Source of the DNA: Mya arenaria
Lineage: Eukaryota; Mollusca; Bivalvia; Myida; Myidae
Assembly (NCBI RefSeq): GCF_026914265.1
Contig: NC_069127.1
Location: 21,755,045-21,819,044, forward strand
Length of the DNA: 64,000 bases
Direction: 5' to 3'
Made by a program: the position numbers and the translations under genes. Position 1 is the first letter of the stretch. Each line of letters starts with the position of its first letter. The notes beneath the pieces are model-generated. The model had not been told where the DNA came from. It made no database searches and worked only from the letters and a program-made list of their open reading frames with translations. Shown here piece after piece: positions 1-12,849 of the stretch.

Positions 1-530
1 AGTCACGGCGGGGTCAGGCCATAATGAAACAAATGGGTGCGGGCAGACCTTGATAAACACAAATGAACAAATATTTTACAAGACGGTGGTGTAGTAGGGT
101 ATAAATCACATCCAATGCACCAGTAACGGAACATTGTTAATTTTCTGTCACACAAGGCATATTCTATCATAAATAGGACGGTATTTATTTTCGATTTACG
201 CAATGTGTATTTGTTTCACTATAAAGTTAAGACGATCTCGTCTAACAGGGATTAACCACCACAGATGGACACACAATGAGTCATGCATAAACTTGATGTG
301 ACGTTTGTGTTACCATGGTTACTATGTTTGCGTTGAGGAAATGTTCTGTTCAGACTAGTGTGCTTTTGTAAATACACCCAATAAGAAACGAGGACCGTTA
401 CATTCATGTACTTGAAAAAACACATCTTATCACTTTTTCGATAAACTTACTGGAGGCTTGAACATTAAAAGTAGTTTGTCGAATTTAATATAATATAATA
501 TGCATTAGCAAAAAACAAAATATTTCTTAC
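1..530. other. No gene recognised
   Basis: AT-rich sequence. The short open frames here have no recognisable domain, and no convincing splice-bounded exon was found on either strand. If the minus-strand exon at 531-621 is real, this stretch would be intron downstream of it. Confidence 0.5.
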
Positions 531-621
531 CTCAACCTCAAGCTCTATATCGGCTTTTACCATTTGTACCATTTTCTCTTTAGTTGATAATGCTTTGCTT
601 ATGGTATATACGTTGTTTATT
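531..621 (-). CDS. Candidate internal exon of an unknown minus-strand gene
   Basis: Read on the minus strand, a typical acceptor (tttttcag) is followed by 91 bases and then a strong donor (GAG then gtaagaa). One frame is open across the whole exon: one leading base, then 30 codons reading INNVYTISKALSTKEKMVQM and then a charged end (VKADIELEVE). The exon enters in phase 2 and leaves in phase 0. The peptide looks helical and charged, and no family is recognised. Phase-compatible candidates lie upstream on the same strand at 2704-2723 and 7610-7636, so the three could form the start of one gene. Downstream exons would lie outside the window. Support is limited to splice motifs and the open frame. 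Confidence 0.4.
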
Positions 622-2065
622 CTGAAAAATAAAGATAAAAATTAAAATAAATTCAGTGAGAGTAATATATGTTTTAAATATTTAAACAATGCTTAAATCA
701 ATTGTCAAAAAATAGGTTCTTCGACGATATTGATACAGTTGAGTAAAATTACTAGCTGTAATTACAACGCAAATTCCATTTCAGATTGATTAACATTAAA
801 GAACCCACAGTTATGTATTTTAAACCCGCAACAAAATGAAACATTAAAGATGCAAACGCTAAGGCCATACTATTTACCTTGTCTTCTGATACAATCTGTT
901 TATAGATAAAGAAAAGGGCTTATAAACTATCAGGGTCGTATGACACAACCGGCTAAACCATGTTTCTCAAATTCCATATACAAATAGGATATAATTAATA
1001 AAAAGTAAGCACTTGAGCGTGAAGGAAAATGCATACTTCTATTCGCAATGATCAAACAGACCCCCTGTAGTCACTCAACAATGCATTTGTATATTTAGAC
1101 TTTCTCATAATATTACTGATCAGAAAATCTATTTAGAACAAAACCATTAAAATAATAACATATAAAGTTATTTAGTGAGTGATTTGTGTATGTACTGTAT
1201 ATATCGCAGTATATAAAAGCATTTATTACATTAGGAACATGTAAATAACAGTCAATTGTTTTATTCGCTCTGACAAAGCACAAACTATCGTAGTCGGAAT
1301 AGTTTTGATGAATATACTGAATTATTTTGTTGCACAGCATTCTTATTAAGTTTTTTTACTTCGTAACCGATTAAGGGACAAGGTATTGCCAATAGTTAGT
1401 GTACGCGCTTATTTGTGCATCAATGAAAATAAGTACTATTTAAACTTCCGCCTTTTCATTAAATGTTTTGTTGATGAACATATTATGTTTAATGAATTCA
1501 GTGATACAAGTTTCCATACTAAATGTAAGTGATAAAAGTATGAGAGCATGGTGAGGGATGATTCAACGACCAAACTGTCTTTGTCATAATTTAAAGGGCA
1601 ATAACACTTATTTGAAAATGGCTACTCAGTATTACACTTGGATTTTTATTTTCTAACGCATGGTAGTGAATAGAATCATACTAACATCATCACAGAACAT
1701 TGCCTACTTGTTTATCTTCATTGGTTTTGAAACTGTTGAAAATAACTGAGATTAAAGGTTTTGAAACTGAATGGTTCCTCATGATTTGCTTAACATGCTT
1801 GATCTACTTGATCTATTCTGTATTGTGTTTTAATGTCACCGCATTTAATGTTCGAAATAAGATTTTGTCCAATTGAAAGAAGCATTTTTTAAATCTGCCG
1901 TTCATTAATTTGGTAAAGCAACCGTTAGCTTATATTGAATTTAAAACGATGAGTTTGTACATTTTAACAGAAGCTAGATCAGTAGAGTAAAGTAAAGTAT
2001 AATCTCATACACTAAGGTGTTCAGTATTAATTCACTGATCGATGGTTAATTTGCGACTGCCTAAT

Positions 2066-2345
2066 CTCGCATTAGACTATGTAGTATGGTAGATACATAC
2101 TAGATATCTCGCATTAAACCATTTTCGGTACATTTGTACTAAAAGCTATGTATTTTACCATTTATTTTTGTACATTTATAATATTAACCTCGCATTTAAC
2201 TATTTATATCGGTACATACATACTATTTTCCTCGCATCAAACCATTTATATTGGTACATACATACCTTTACCCTCGCATTTTACTATTCATTTAGGGAAA
2301 CACATATTTATAACCTCGCATTAAACCATTCCTGTTTGGTAAAAA
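2066..2345. repeat. 42-bp minisatellite, about 6-7 units
   Basis: The phrase 'ctcgcat' recurs at about 2066, 2108, 2189, 2231, 2273 and 2315. The spacing is close to 42 bases, with one double step. Units also share 'aaccatttatatcggtacat' in imperfect form. The apparent small reading frame across it is a by-product of the 42-base period, which is divisible by three. Confidence 0.75.
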
Positions 2346-2703
2346 CTAATGGCTTTAGATATTTACTTATATGTCAATTAAAAAAAATAACATCAGATTA
2401 AATTGAGGTTTTACTGAATGTGTTTTGTTGTTCTTTCGGCATAATTGTTACAGATGAGTAAATTTAAAAAACGCATCTAAAACTCAAACCTTATTGCAAT
2501 TGTATTAACATCAATACTTAAGGGACTCGCTCATTAATTTCGAGGAAATGTATCTAAAAGCACTTATATAAATTATTTCACTCTTTGATACCGAAATTGC
2601 AGTAAAAATAGAATTAAAGTATCAAAATAAAATGCACTCAGAAGCGAATCCACGCCGCTACAGTCAAGATTTATTTTAAGAAAACTGTACCATATCCACT
2701 TAC

Positions 2704-2723
2704 CCGCAGGGACTCATACGAAG
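2704..2723 (-). CDS. Speculative 20-nt microexon, minus strand
   Basis: On the minus strand a 20-base segment lies between CAG and a strong donor (CGG then gtaagtgg). If the exon at 7610-7636 joins it in phase 0, it reads LRMSPC plus two bases, and those two bases are exactly what the exon at 531-621 needs (giving Gly, then Ile-Asn-Asn). The polypyrimidine tract before the acceptor is poor, so this may be chance. Confidence 0.2.
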
Positions 2724-4805
2724 CTGTCGGATATTTTAACCATTATTTAATACATTGATAGCATCAAGTGATAAAGTGATAATCAACCCATCCCGCTACA
2801 GCATTTTTTGCTAAATGATGGACTTCAAAGACAATATTTGAGCATATATCAACATTTGTTCAAACGTTTTAGTCGTCAGAATCCAAGTTTTAACTCAAAA
2901 TGGTTTGCCACACTTTATTTCGTAAATAGTCCCATAAAAGTCTAAACCCCGCTTCAGTTGTTATTCATTATATTGTTATTGCTCGACCAAAACTGAACAA
3001 GATTTTAAACGTGGAGTTAATAGCATACCTGATAACGAGAAACGTAAAAAGAGGTATCTGAATGCAAATTATTGTATTGATGATAGCGCTAACGTACGGT
3101 AATTTGATAGGAAATACCTGGTATTAAACAAAACTTATAATGTTTTCTGATTTGTTTTTAATCGCAAGGTTTTGAAATCAGTTTATCTTGCTTTTTGTGC
3201 ATGGATAAACTATATGTTCAGTTCAACCCATTTCATAACTTCCTTTTACCAGCAATACTAGTAGCATGACTTTACACAATTGCGGACTCTATCTATTGAC
3301 CTTTGACTCTTATTTCGCAGCACTTATAATATGTGTACATTTGCCATTTTTAGTTACTGGAATTAAACGTTTGGAATTCTTTAGGTCCCTGCTCTTCCTC
3401 TTAAAAACTTTAATGTATTTATTTAATGAAAAAGCCTTTTGTCGATACCCTATAGAGCCCATCGAGGTTGAATGCCTTGGGAAATGTACAAATTAACCCA
3501 GTTATAGTTACACTTAAACTGTTTATCTTCAACATCTTTATACAATCGCTTAACATTTGTTTTAACAGTTAAATTGCTGATTTATAAATGAAATTAAAAG
3601 CTGTATGTAAATGTACCTTATCACCAGTTTTAAACAAATGAAAAACTTTGCTAATCCATACATTTAATCACTTTTGCACACTCTTCTAACTTAAGTCCTG
3701 TATTTAAGATCGGCCAAGCGTGAAGGACAGCAAAAATCTAAAAATAACAATTATGCTTCATAAGGCTGTCTGGAGAGAGAATATGTCACGTTTTGTTTAT
3801 TCCATACAATAAAAATAGCTTAGGCGCAAACAAATATATACATACAAACGTTCAACTAACACTTAAAGTCACAAAAACTGCAGACACAATATCCTTCAAT
3901 GAAAACACATCAAAACTGAAAATGAGGCTACAATCAATAAGGTATACTCATCCATAACCACCATTTTTCTATTACACTAAATGGTGCAAGCAAACCTTGT
4001 TGGAACTTTATTAATTGATGTTTTAATTATACTGTCTTTTTTGCCATTTCGTTAACAAAAGCATGAGAACATTTCTTTGGTTTAGTTGTGTGTGTGTGAA
4101 ATATGACTGTTAATTGAATCTGCCATTTTATGAATGAAAGTCACGTGATTTTAATTTACGTGATGGAATTCTAGCCTTGATACGCTTAGTCACTTTAGGC
4201 GATTGTTTGTAACATTTTGTCAACGTAAACCATTCGACTATACAATTATTTTCTAGCGATATATTTTCTTTTTTGTTAAATAAATAGTTTAAAAAACGAT
4301 GTAAAGGGAAATATTGCTTTTATAATAGTGTATAGTGTATTGTTGATTTAAAGGTCATAAATAAATTTATTGCACTCCGAGTTGTATTCTTGATAAGATT
4401 GAATGATAATGCTGGCAAACAATGTTTTACGTATAATTATAGTTTTTACTATCAAAATCCATGAGAAACATATCATATCGAAGTCGTCCTGATGCTTTTT
4501 AGAGTGAATTCCAATGTTGAGCACATGGAATCGCTGCATACTTATAAGCCGTTTTCAATGGGATCTGTGGTGACACGAAATTTCCACACTGGTTAAAGGT
4601 ATCATTCAGTTTTATTCTTCTTGTACCATAAGTACCTCGAAGGCAGGTTATTGTCATGATACTAGTTAGGAAGGAAAGGTTGCCTTCTAAACCAATGTAA
4701 ACAGGAGAATCTGAGTTCCTACGCTTTTTTGAAAGGTGCCAAATGTTTTCAAACTTTATGAATGGAATTCAATATGCACTTTTGTGTATCGGTAACATTA
4801 TCTAC

Positions 4806-6450
4806 TATATTTGGATACCGTATTTACGTTGTAAATTTCCCACGCTGGGTATCATGATATGCGCATGGTGAAGTTCAATGAGTGTAGTCCTTTATGTTAA
4901 ACAAGACTATGGTAAACGTTAAAGGTCAGATATTGTCTATATACCGGTTGGTTAAGTACCTGAAAACTCCTTAAACGAGCGAATTTTAAACCAGCCATAT
5001 AAAGATAACACTATCGATGTTTTAACATGATTATTATAAGACCTTAGATAATGATAGCAAAGAAGGATAAATCTAATATGACAGAAATAATACAGCAAAC
5101 TGTTTTTATCTTTCGTACTTTTTTCGATATTTGTATTTTTACTAGTTCAGGGTTTGAGAAATAATTGGTACACAGTATGTCGAATTTCGATAATATTAAT
5201 TCCGCACAGGAATTCCCATCTACAGTACAAAATAAATGTGTAAACATGAATGTCAAGTAAAAGCACCCTTGTTATTGTTGTTCCATATACAAAATGAAAC
5301 CTTTTGTCGTAAAAAGGTTTGCTAATTGGCTTAACTAGTGGTTATTTTTACCCTTTTCTTTGGAATAATACAGGATTCCATTAAATAAAGGTATTGAATT
5401 TTGTTTAAAACTGAACTACATTGTGTTCCAACACTAAGCTGTTTCACTTATTAGCTGTCGGTGACCAGAGAAAACAAGTCCATAACACACACTCGTTCAA
5501 TCCAATTGTTATTTGAACTTGAGATTTACTTAACCGCGGATATGCAACACGCAAAGTACTGGACTCTTACATTTGGATATCTCAACATTTTGGCAGCTTG
5601 TGTATTTTCAGCATAACTTTTATGCTATATTTACGTTGTGAAAATTCCCACACTGGTAAACATGATATGCACATTGTTAAGTTCAATGAGTGTATTCATT
5701 TATGTTTATCATGACTATTATGAACGTTTAAGGTTTATATTGAGATAAATGTTATCTTATGTACCGGCTGGTTAAGTACCTGAAAACTCCTTAAACTAGC
5801 GAATGTGAAACCAGCCATATTAGGATTAAACTATCTAGGTCTTAACATGATTATTATTAGACCTTAGATAATGATAGCAAAGAAAAATAAATCTAATATG
5901 ACCGAAATAATACAGCCACATGTTGTTATCTTTGGTACTTTATTCGATACTTTTATTTACTACTAAAGTGTTTGAGGAATCATTGTTACACAGTATGTCG
6001 AATTTATATATTTGATATTATGAATTCTGCACTGGAATTCCCATGTATAGTACAAACTAAATGTTTAAACATAAATGTCAAGTATACACTCTCTTGTAAT
6101 TGTTGTTCCGTATACAAAATGAAACCATTCGTCATTAAAAGGTTAGATTATTGGATTAACTAGTGGTGTATGTGACCCTTTTCTTAAGAATAAAACATGA
6201 TTCCAGTAAATAAAGGCATTGCATTTTGTTTACAATTGAACTACATTTTGTTCCTTCACAAGGCTGTTTCAGTAATTAGCAAACGGTGACCAGAAAAAAA
6301 CAATTCCAAAACACACACTCGTTCAAACCAATTGTTTTTTTAACTGGGGATAATTTGACCGCGGACATGCAACACGCAAAGTACTGGATTTTCTTACATT
6401 TGGATATCTCAACATTTTGGCAGCTTGTGGGTGTATTTTCGGCATAACTT
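4806..6450. repeat. Tandem duplication of an approximately 820-bp unit
   Basis: Two adjacent copies can be followed by eye: about 4806-5620 and 5620-6450. Matching pairs include 'tatttacgttgt' (4822 and 5627), 'gaccttagataatgatagca' (5040 and 5863), 'tgtcgaatttcgat/tgtcgaattta' (5177 and 5996) and 'acacacactcgttca' (5483 and 6312). The copies differ by many substitutions and small indels. A third, more distant copy lies at about 30.36-30.62 kb. Confidence 0.85.
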
Positions 6451-6639
6451 ATCTGCTAGTCTCTTTCAGTTGTGCAATTTAATACTTAGATAACTTATTT
6501 TTCAACACACCCAAATGACGAGAAAAATTGCAAAGGCAGCTGTCTGAAGGTACACGGTTGTCCAGGTGTGTAAACTAACTCTCTTTCTGGTACATGACGA
6601 GCATTACGGGCCCACCATTAGGAACATGTACATACTATT

Positions 6640-7480
6640 GAAATAAAAATGTTTTGATCAAACGCAACGTTCAATCGCAAGAAGCAATAACCTAGTAAAG
6701 TCGATTGAATGTCGTACCAAGCTGATCTAGTTGTGAATGGTAGTGTGACTGTATTGTCTAAAATGTCTGAAATAGAACATAGGCACTTGCGGGCAGTAAG
6801 CATGACTGATGTAACACCTGGGCTTTCAGTGAATTCGTCTCGATTACACTTGCCGCTGCTTGTACACAAGGCTTGTTATCTGTCAGTTCTCAATTTGACC
6901 GATTCGACTGTATTTGATCAGGGCTGACATTTTCAACTGTGGTAGCATGGCAAAGTGCTTCGATTTCACAAGGTAGCCTTTGTCATTAATGTTCGTAGTA
7001 TTGAAGTGAAAAAACATTGCAATTAAAATCCATTAAAACGTGGCCGTATACCGTGATATTTAATACAGCCAATTGCCATAAATCACAACTTTGTTAGAGC
7101 ATTCGGTATTATTGATATATGCCATAGTATGACATCTTTGACTATCTTATTAATCGCCCATATAACTTTGTCAGATAATGCGCCATCAATTGAGTTTCAT
7201 CGAAAGGGATATATTTCTTGTTGCGTAAAGTAAGACAAAACTCAAGGAAGTTTACCTCCAAAGAAAGTGTCGCAGACTGTCAAGATTTCCGTGGCTGGGC
7301 CTATGCCGTGACACCGCCTTCTTGAAACATGCGTAGGCAGGGCACCTTTTGAAGCCCTACATACCCTTACTGGTGTAGATAATGTGAAGTTCTCCACCTT
7401 TCAAGCATTTTGCATACTGTCTGCTAAGAAAATTTATCCACATCTGAAGTTCCTCCGCATATTAGGCTAACTCTATCTTC
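6640..7480 (+). pseudogene. Decayed coding-like sequence, probably a transposon or domesticated-ORF relic
   Basis: This block is visibly less AT-rich than its surroundings. Around 6709-6927 an open frame runs for 72 codons. Around 7240-7465 a plus-strand frame interrupted by a stop contains APFEALHTLTGVDNVKFSTF. That resembles the 'LHAFTGCDT' motif often seen in uncharacterised, transposon-borne invertebrate proteins. Stops and frame changes separate the pieces. No splice structure was found. The family suggestion is from memory and weak. Confidence 0.3.
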
Positions 7481-7609
7481 CTTAGGGAATAGATGGCTTG
7501 AGTATCACCAGTGTAAAAAAACAAAATGATAAATGGAGAAAAATGCTGAAAGAATGCTCAGGAAGACCAAACAAATGTACATGTTCAAAAAATAATACAC
7601 CACACTTAC

Positions 7610-7636
7610 CTGTTCGCGTACATTTTCAGTGCTCAT
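7610..7636 (-). CDS. Candidate first coding exon of a minus-strand gene
   Basis: On the minus strand an ATG opens a nine-codon stretch reading MSTENVREQ, ending at a near-consensus donor (CAG then gtaagtg) in phase 0. The N-terminal Met-Ser-Thr-Glu start and strong donor fit a first coding exon, with the 5' UTR extending upstream (higher coordinates). It is short enough to be chance. The reason to list it is phase compatibility with the candidates at 2704-2723 and 531-621. Confidence 0.3.
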
Positions 7637-7639
7637 CTC

Positions 7640-10600
7640 TACACCAACTGGAATAACACAAATCGGAAATGTCGCCTATCTGGAGCGTCCATCATTACCT
7701 ACCAAAATTTAGAAGTAACATTTTATGCGCTTTTTACAAAAATAAAATAAAATGTAACTTGAAATTAACAATTGCATATATTTCTCTCATGTGCTGTTGA
7801 AGTTTTGAAGGGACTTGTTCAAATTTTATACGTTCAGACATCGAACAAAAAATGGGCGGGTAATGTAAACAAAGGATTGCAACACTGATAAAACATAATC
7901 AAACGTTCAAATAAGAGCTCAATGTTAACGTGTATTGAAACAGGCACTTAAAATCTATATTTTGACAAATAGCACAAGTATTTCTATAGAAAATTGCGTT
8001 TAATAACGTTTAGATAAGTATCTGCATGTGATTGTTAGAGTGTTTGTTAATCAAATAAGCTCTAAATCATCAATATCAGGAAAGTTACCATTAAATAAAG
8101 TTGATCAAAGACAATGAAGTCATGCGAGTGTAAAAGATTGTAGCGATATAAAATAAGTATTACAAGTATTACAACCACAAATTCTGTAAATAGCACCAAA
8201 TCGTTTCTTGGGTTTTTAAAGAATATTTTGTGGGTGTTAACTCACCCTTCACCACCGAATATCCTTTAATATCCTCACCTAATCATGTTTAAAATTTCCA
8301 AATATTAATATCATACACTTTTGAGAGTCTGCGTACCGAATAATGCCTTATTATGAGTGTATGCGTATTTTACTCAGAAAAAGAGTGATGGGGCTCGGCC
8401 TCATTCCTATGTCTACGGTCCCTTAAGCATATTTAAATTTAAAATTGTTTTTATAATACTTTTTGATAAAGTGTTCGAGCCTTCTTTTACGAATGCGTAC
8501 GATACAAAATAGTAGGGTCAGTCGTATCGAGCTAGAAATTAAAACCTGTCTTAATTTGCCTTAATTGAATTAAACTTCAATTGTAACCTTTCCGTACAAT
8601 TCATTTGTTTTAACAATGCGATCACACCACAAGCAATAATAAAACATTTCAAAACACGATTGGGCGATAAGGTTGATGATAAAATGATACGCTTCTTTAT
8701 AAATCTTATACAATTATAAGCGAAGTAAAGACTTGTTTTATAAATTGTGCACACATCATTCTCCTTTATAATGGTATGAGCGAATGAACGTTATAAATTG
8801 TAATGCATATACTCAAGTTGGCCTTCTTTCATTAAATAGCTGCATGATCGTTTTAAATACCCGTAAATTTCCTATTAAGAGCGCTGGGTGCGGGCCATTT
8901 AGATCATAACAAGAACCAATTTTACCCATTGATCAAACTTTTAAACATCTACTATATTTGATGTCGAGTCATGTATATAGTAAAACGATATTTAATATCA
9001 ACTGCACTCGTCACAATACATTAGACCGTAGGAGGAATCGAAAGAACGCGAACGATCAATAAGCGATTATGGTGTGTAAATAAATAGAATTGTCTACTGA
9101 ACACTTTAATATATAGATAGACAACTTCGAAAGAGTGTTTGTTTCGCTTAACGGAAACAACTTATTACAAAATGCGAGAGACAAAGCAACAATTTTATTT
9201 AAAAAAATCATAGAGAAAACTGTCCAAAATTTGAAGTTTACTTCTTTTAAATGAAAATCTGACTCAAATTGATTTCTTATCACCAAGATCGATGGCACAA
9301 ACACCAAAATAACTTCGAATTGTTGTCGCCTGACTGTCCCCCCCCCCACACACACACCAAATCGGTGTATAGTACACAGCCTCTGTGTATTGATCTTAAT
9401 CTACTTGCCTTGATCCATCTTATCATATATCCAATCTGAGTATCCTGCTGGGCAGTTTTGGTGGTTTCATTATAATATTATGAAGCCAATAAACCAAGAT
9501 GAACAGCAAGGGATAATCATGCAAAACATTTCTTAAACTAGGCCTTTAAGAGCTAAGATAAGTCTTGGAGAATCGGAATATAGACCAACAAAACGACACC
9601 CGGCGCGACTATTAGGGCATGCACGTTTAATAAGATATTCATGATTACTCTTGCTTTTTCATTCCATTGAGGTTTAAGTGCTATAATTATCTTCTTTAAA
9701 TGATCGCAGATTTCGGTGGACATTTCCCCATACTAACTGTTGTTCCATATTTGTTAACAAGAACACTTTGTGGTTGAAATCGTTTGCAATTTGTTGTGTT
9801 TGCGGGTATCTAGAATTTTAGTGTTTTCGTCAGTGTTGTGAACTTGGATATAAATTGTCCGCTAAAATTTGTCATCTTCTGTTTCAGGTAAAAACTAAAT
9901 AATATGATAATTATGTTTCACTGGTGTTTAATATTGCTTCAACATTTTACAATATTTTCCTTGTGCAAATTTTGGGATATCTATTTCAATCGGGTCGTTA
10001 ATGTTTAATGATGGGCTTTTTCGAACTGATTTATTTGTTTGACCTTTTTAAATGACTGTGTTTTGTAAACGGCGTTTCAAGGTGAATATTGAACTCAATT
10101 TTTTTTTATATTGCATAAAGGAAAACTGCATAATTACATTGTTGTCTTTAACAATAGTTTTAATAAGTTGCGGTAGATGGTTATCTATATAGCAACACAA
10201 CTCAAAGTCAAGATAAAATGTCCTTAATGTAATGAATAATGCTATATTTAACATTGCTACCAATGCTAACCCTGTGAAAAAGAAACTGTATGGCCATAAA
10301 ATATTGGCCAAGTTCGATTATGGGCCTAATTGGACGAGAAGGTCAAGCGTTAACTTGACGTTAACTTAACCAAAATCCTAGATTAAACGTTGTTATCATT
10401 CAAGCACCTTCATTTAAATACCAATTCAAATAATATTCAAATCGAAAACGTATGACCACACTATTTCGTCTATTTCGTTTATGGGTCAGATCTGATCAGT
10501 AGATCAATATTTCTCGTTCTTTAATTATATTTGTGTATTTGTTATGTTGACATTCTAACACCATTCCTAGCCATATAAATAAAGAAAAGTTTCCTCATAG

Positions 10601-12780
10601 TTTGTACAATGCATAGTGTTTGATATCCATAAATTTATCGTATATTTCTTTTATTTTATAAAACTATTTAAACTATCTCCCTCTTTTCTGATTGTAGGAG
10701 GCCAATTCCATTCATTTATACGACTTTATAAAATACACAACTATTCAAAATTAAGCAACTCCAGAAAAAGTTAAGGACTTCGTAAAAGTATTAACAAGCT
10801 CGTGTAGCCACTGTTGTTCAATCGTATGTATTCTCTTCATATTATGTATGAACGAAATGAGTAAAATAAAATAGTTTATAATTGGCATTGTATTGACAAA
10901 TCGGATAAGTTGGTTAAGAGTTCTATGTCATTGGATTATAAAACAATGCATATTTAACCTAGTTTACACTCTAAAACATCTATTTGTTCACCACTTCCAA
11001 ACATATTTAAAACGGAAATATTTGACAATATGATTCCGGTCAGGTTTTATTATTTGCAAATTCTGACCAGATGTGGCATGTGGCCTTGATTTATAAACAA
11101 ATGGGATTTTCAGATTATTGACAAACATCTGACCAGTAGGTCAACACGAGTATAATGAAGTGTTCTTTATTAAAATCTCAAACAAGCAATATTTATCATT
11201 GTTCACACTCTTGCACCTTTATTTTCTTGCACCTTTATTTTCTCATTGATCCTAAAATTATTTAGAAAGTAATAGGTATGACCATTAAAATTCGGTCATG
11301 TTCTATATTAAAAGCTATATTGTATCAGTTGGTTTATAGTTGCAAACAAGTCAATCGAAGGAAAGTAATGTGGTAATGTAGTTTACTTTCATCGTATTAT
11401 AAGAATTATTGTCTTTATCGAGTCTATGTTTAGCTTGGTTACAGAGTAGGACACTAGGTCATGTCATAGTAATTTCTTACATACACAATAGAAATTCAAT
11501 GTCCAAAGTTCGATACAATAGGTTCGAATTGCAGACACATAATAACGCTTTTGTTTTAAATCACTATAGGTGATTCAATATATATTCAGTTGCGCTTCAA
11601 GATGGCAATGATGTGGCAGTACAAACATAAACAATGAACTATTACGAAGAAACTTCAGGGAGAAGCCCAGTAGTCCAAACTTAAATACAAACCATATTTA
11701 GATGTACAATATCGACCTTGAACACAAACGTACAAATATCACAAACAGGCCACACCTGCAAAAAAATAACTGTATAAATAAATTAATGGATCACTGCCAT
11801 GCCTGCAAACTTAAACCAGGATGAATACACATAAATCAGCCAAATACTTTCTACCTGCTATGGAAGGTTTATGGCCTGAATGTAAGCTGACCTTAAATAA
11901 TGCAGGGATATACCCATGTTCTGCAAAAACTTTTGAAATTAATAATCCACCTTTTTTACTTAAAATGACAAGTATATTTATTGTGTGTTTACAAATGTGT
12001 CTGCCAAATACATTGCAAATATTGACTTAAAAGAGATTAAATTGAGAATATTATTGTCAATGAATTCCTATCTTTATCGAACAGTGTTTAACTGCAAAGT
12101 GGATTTTCAGAACATCTGCCAATTTCATAGTGAAAATAAGGACACAGACCTGGAACAACAACAACTGGAGAATGATACTTAGTTTGCTGATCTTGGTAAG
12201 TATTGATCTACATCGTCAGTAGAGTGACCATTGTTAAAGTTGATTTGTTAAATATGCCTATTAATTATGTTGCAAAACTAACATAACGACATACATTTCA
12301 ATGCATTTTACTTAAAGTTATTATTCACCGAAATGTATCACATGATGACAAATGTATGACTGAAAATGGGTGATCATGTTTTAATGTGTATGAAGGACTG
12401 CACGTGCGTCTTGGCTGCATTATGGCTTAACCCGAACGTGTGTCCCTTCACGACAAAAAGTGTATTCAAATTCTAAAATAGAAATAAGTTGTTATTGGTT
12501 GCAATTCCTAGTCTAATTGAGAATAACCGAAGAGACATTTTGAAATTTTAATAATACTAGTTCTCTCAGTGAGTTTGACAGTTTTCCCTGCTCCAGGAAA
12601 GGAATTTGGTTAGCATGACCCCGTGGCACAGAATAATTTTGTTTAACAAGTATGATAATTTGTTCGCTAAAGCCACGAGTCACACATGTGTATTCTTTTA
12701 TATTTCTACTGTCTGTTGCGTGCTGCCAGTTCACGAATCGATAGTCTTACCATTTTATACATATGGTGTATGTATATATA
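7640..12780. other. No gene recognised; intergenic or intronic AT-rich DNA
   Basis: About 5.1 kb of AT-rich sequence. Open frames are short and show no domain. Minor items are a C-run followed by an AC-run at 9340-9357, and a 15-base tandem duplication (tgcacctttattttc twice) near 11212-11243. Nothing else was found on either strand. Confidence 0.5.
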
Positions 12781-12794
12781 TTTTAAAGGTACCA

Positions 12795-12849
12795 ATGGTG
12801 GCTTGTTTGGCTCCTGTTGTAGCTGCTGCTCCCGCTTTACTTCATCCAG
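12795..12849 (+). CDS. Signal-peptide exon of an unknown single-pass membrane protein
   Basis: The ATG begins an 18-codon hydrophobic peptide (MVACLAPVVAAAPALLHP) that ends with one extra base at a good donor (CCAG then gtaagaac). It looks like a short signal peptide with little n-region charge. The phase (1) matches the next exon: the leftover G joins AT to make Asp. The frame stays open upstream, so a longer N-terminus is possible, but nothing upstream looks like protein. Proposed gene: this exon, the ectodomain exon 14824-15156, the transmembrane exon 16683-16784, and tail exon 22710-22829 and/or 23924-24019. All junctions are phase 1. Confidence 0.55.

Larger units (their letters stand above)
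880..6500. repeat. Large diverged duplication, copy A
   Basis: Several blocks match, in the same order, blocks at about 27.48-30.70 kb. Examples: the 'ggctaaaccatg' region near 950 matches 27581. 'ctgaaaatgaggct' near 3915 matches 29373. 'ttttgttaac/ttcgttaac ... catgagaacattt' near 4050 matches 29500. 'cctgatgctttttagagtga' near 4488 matches 29919. 'ccttagataatgatagcaaa' near 5042 matches 30460. The copies are clearly diverged and have different insertions, so this is an old segmental duplication. Exact ends cannot be placed by eye. Confidence 0.6.
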
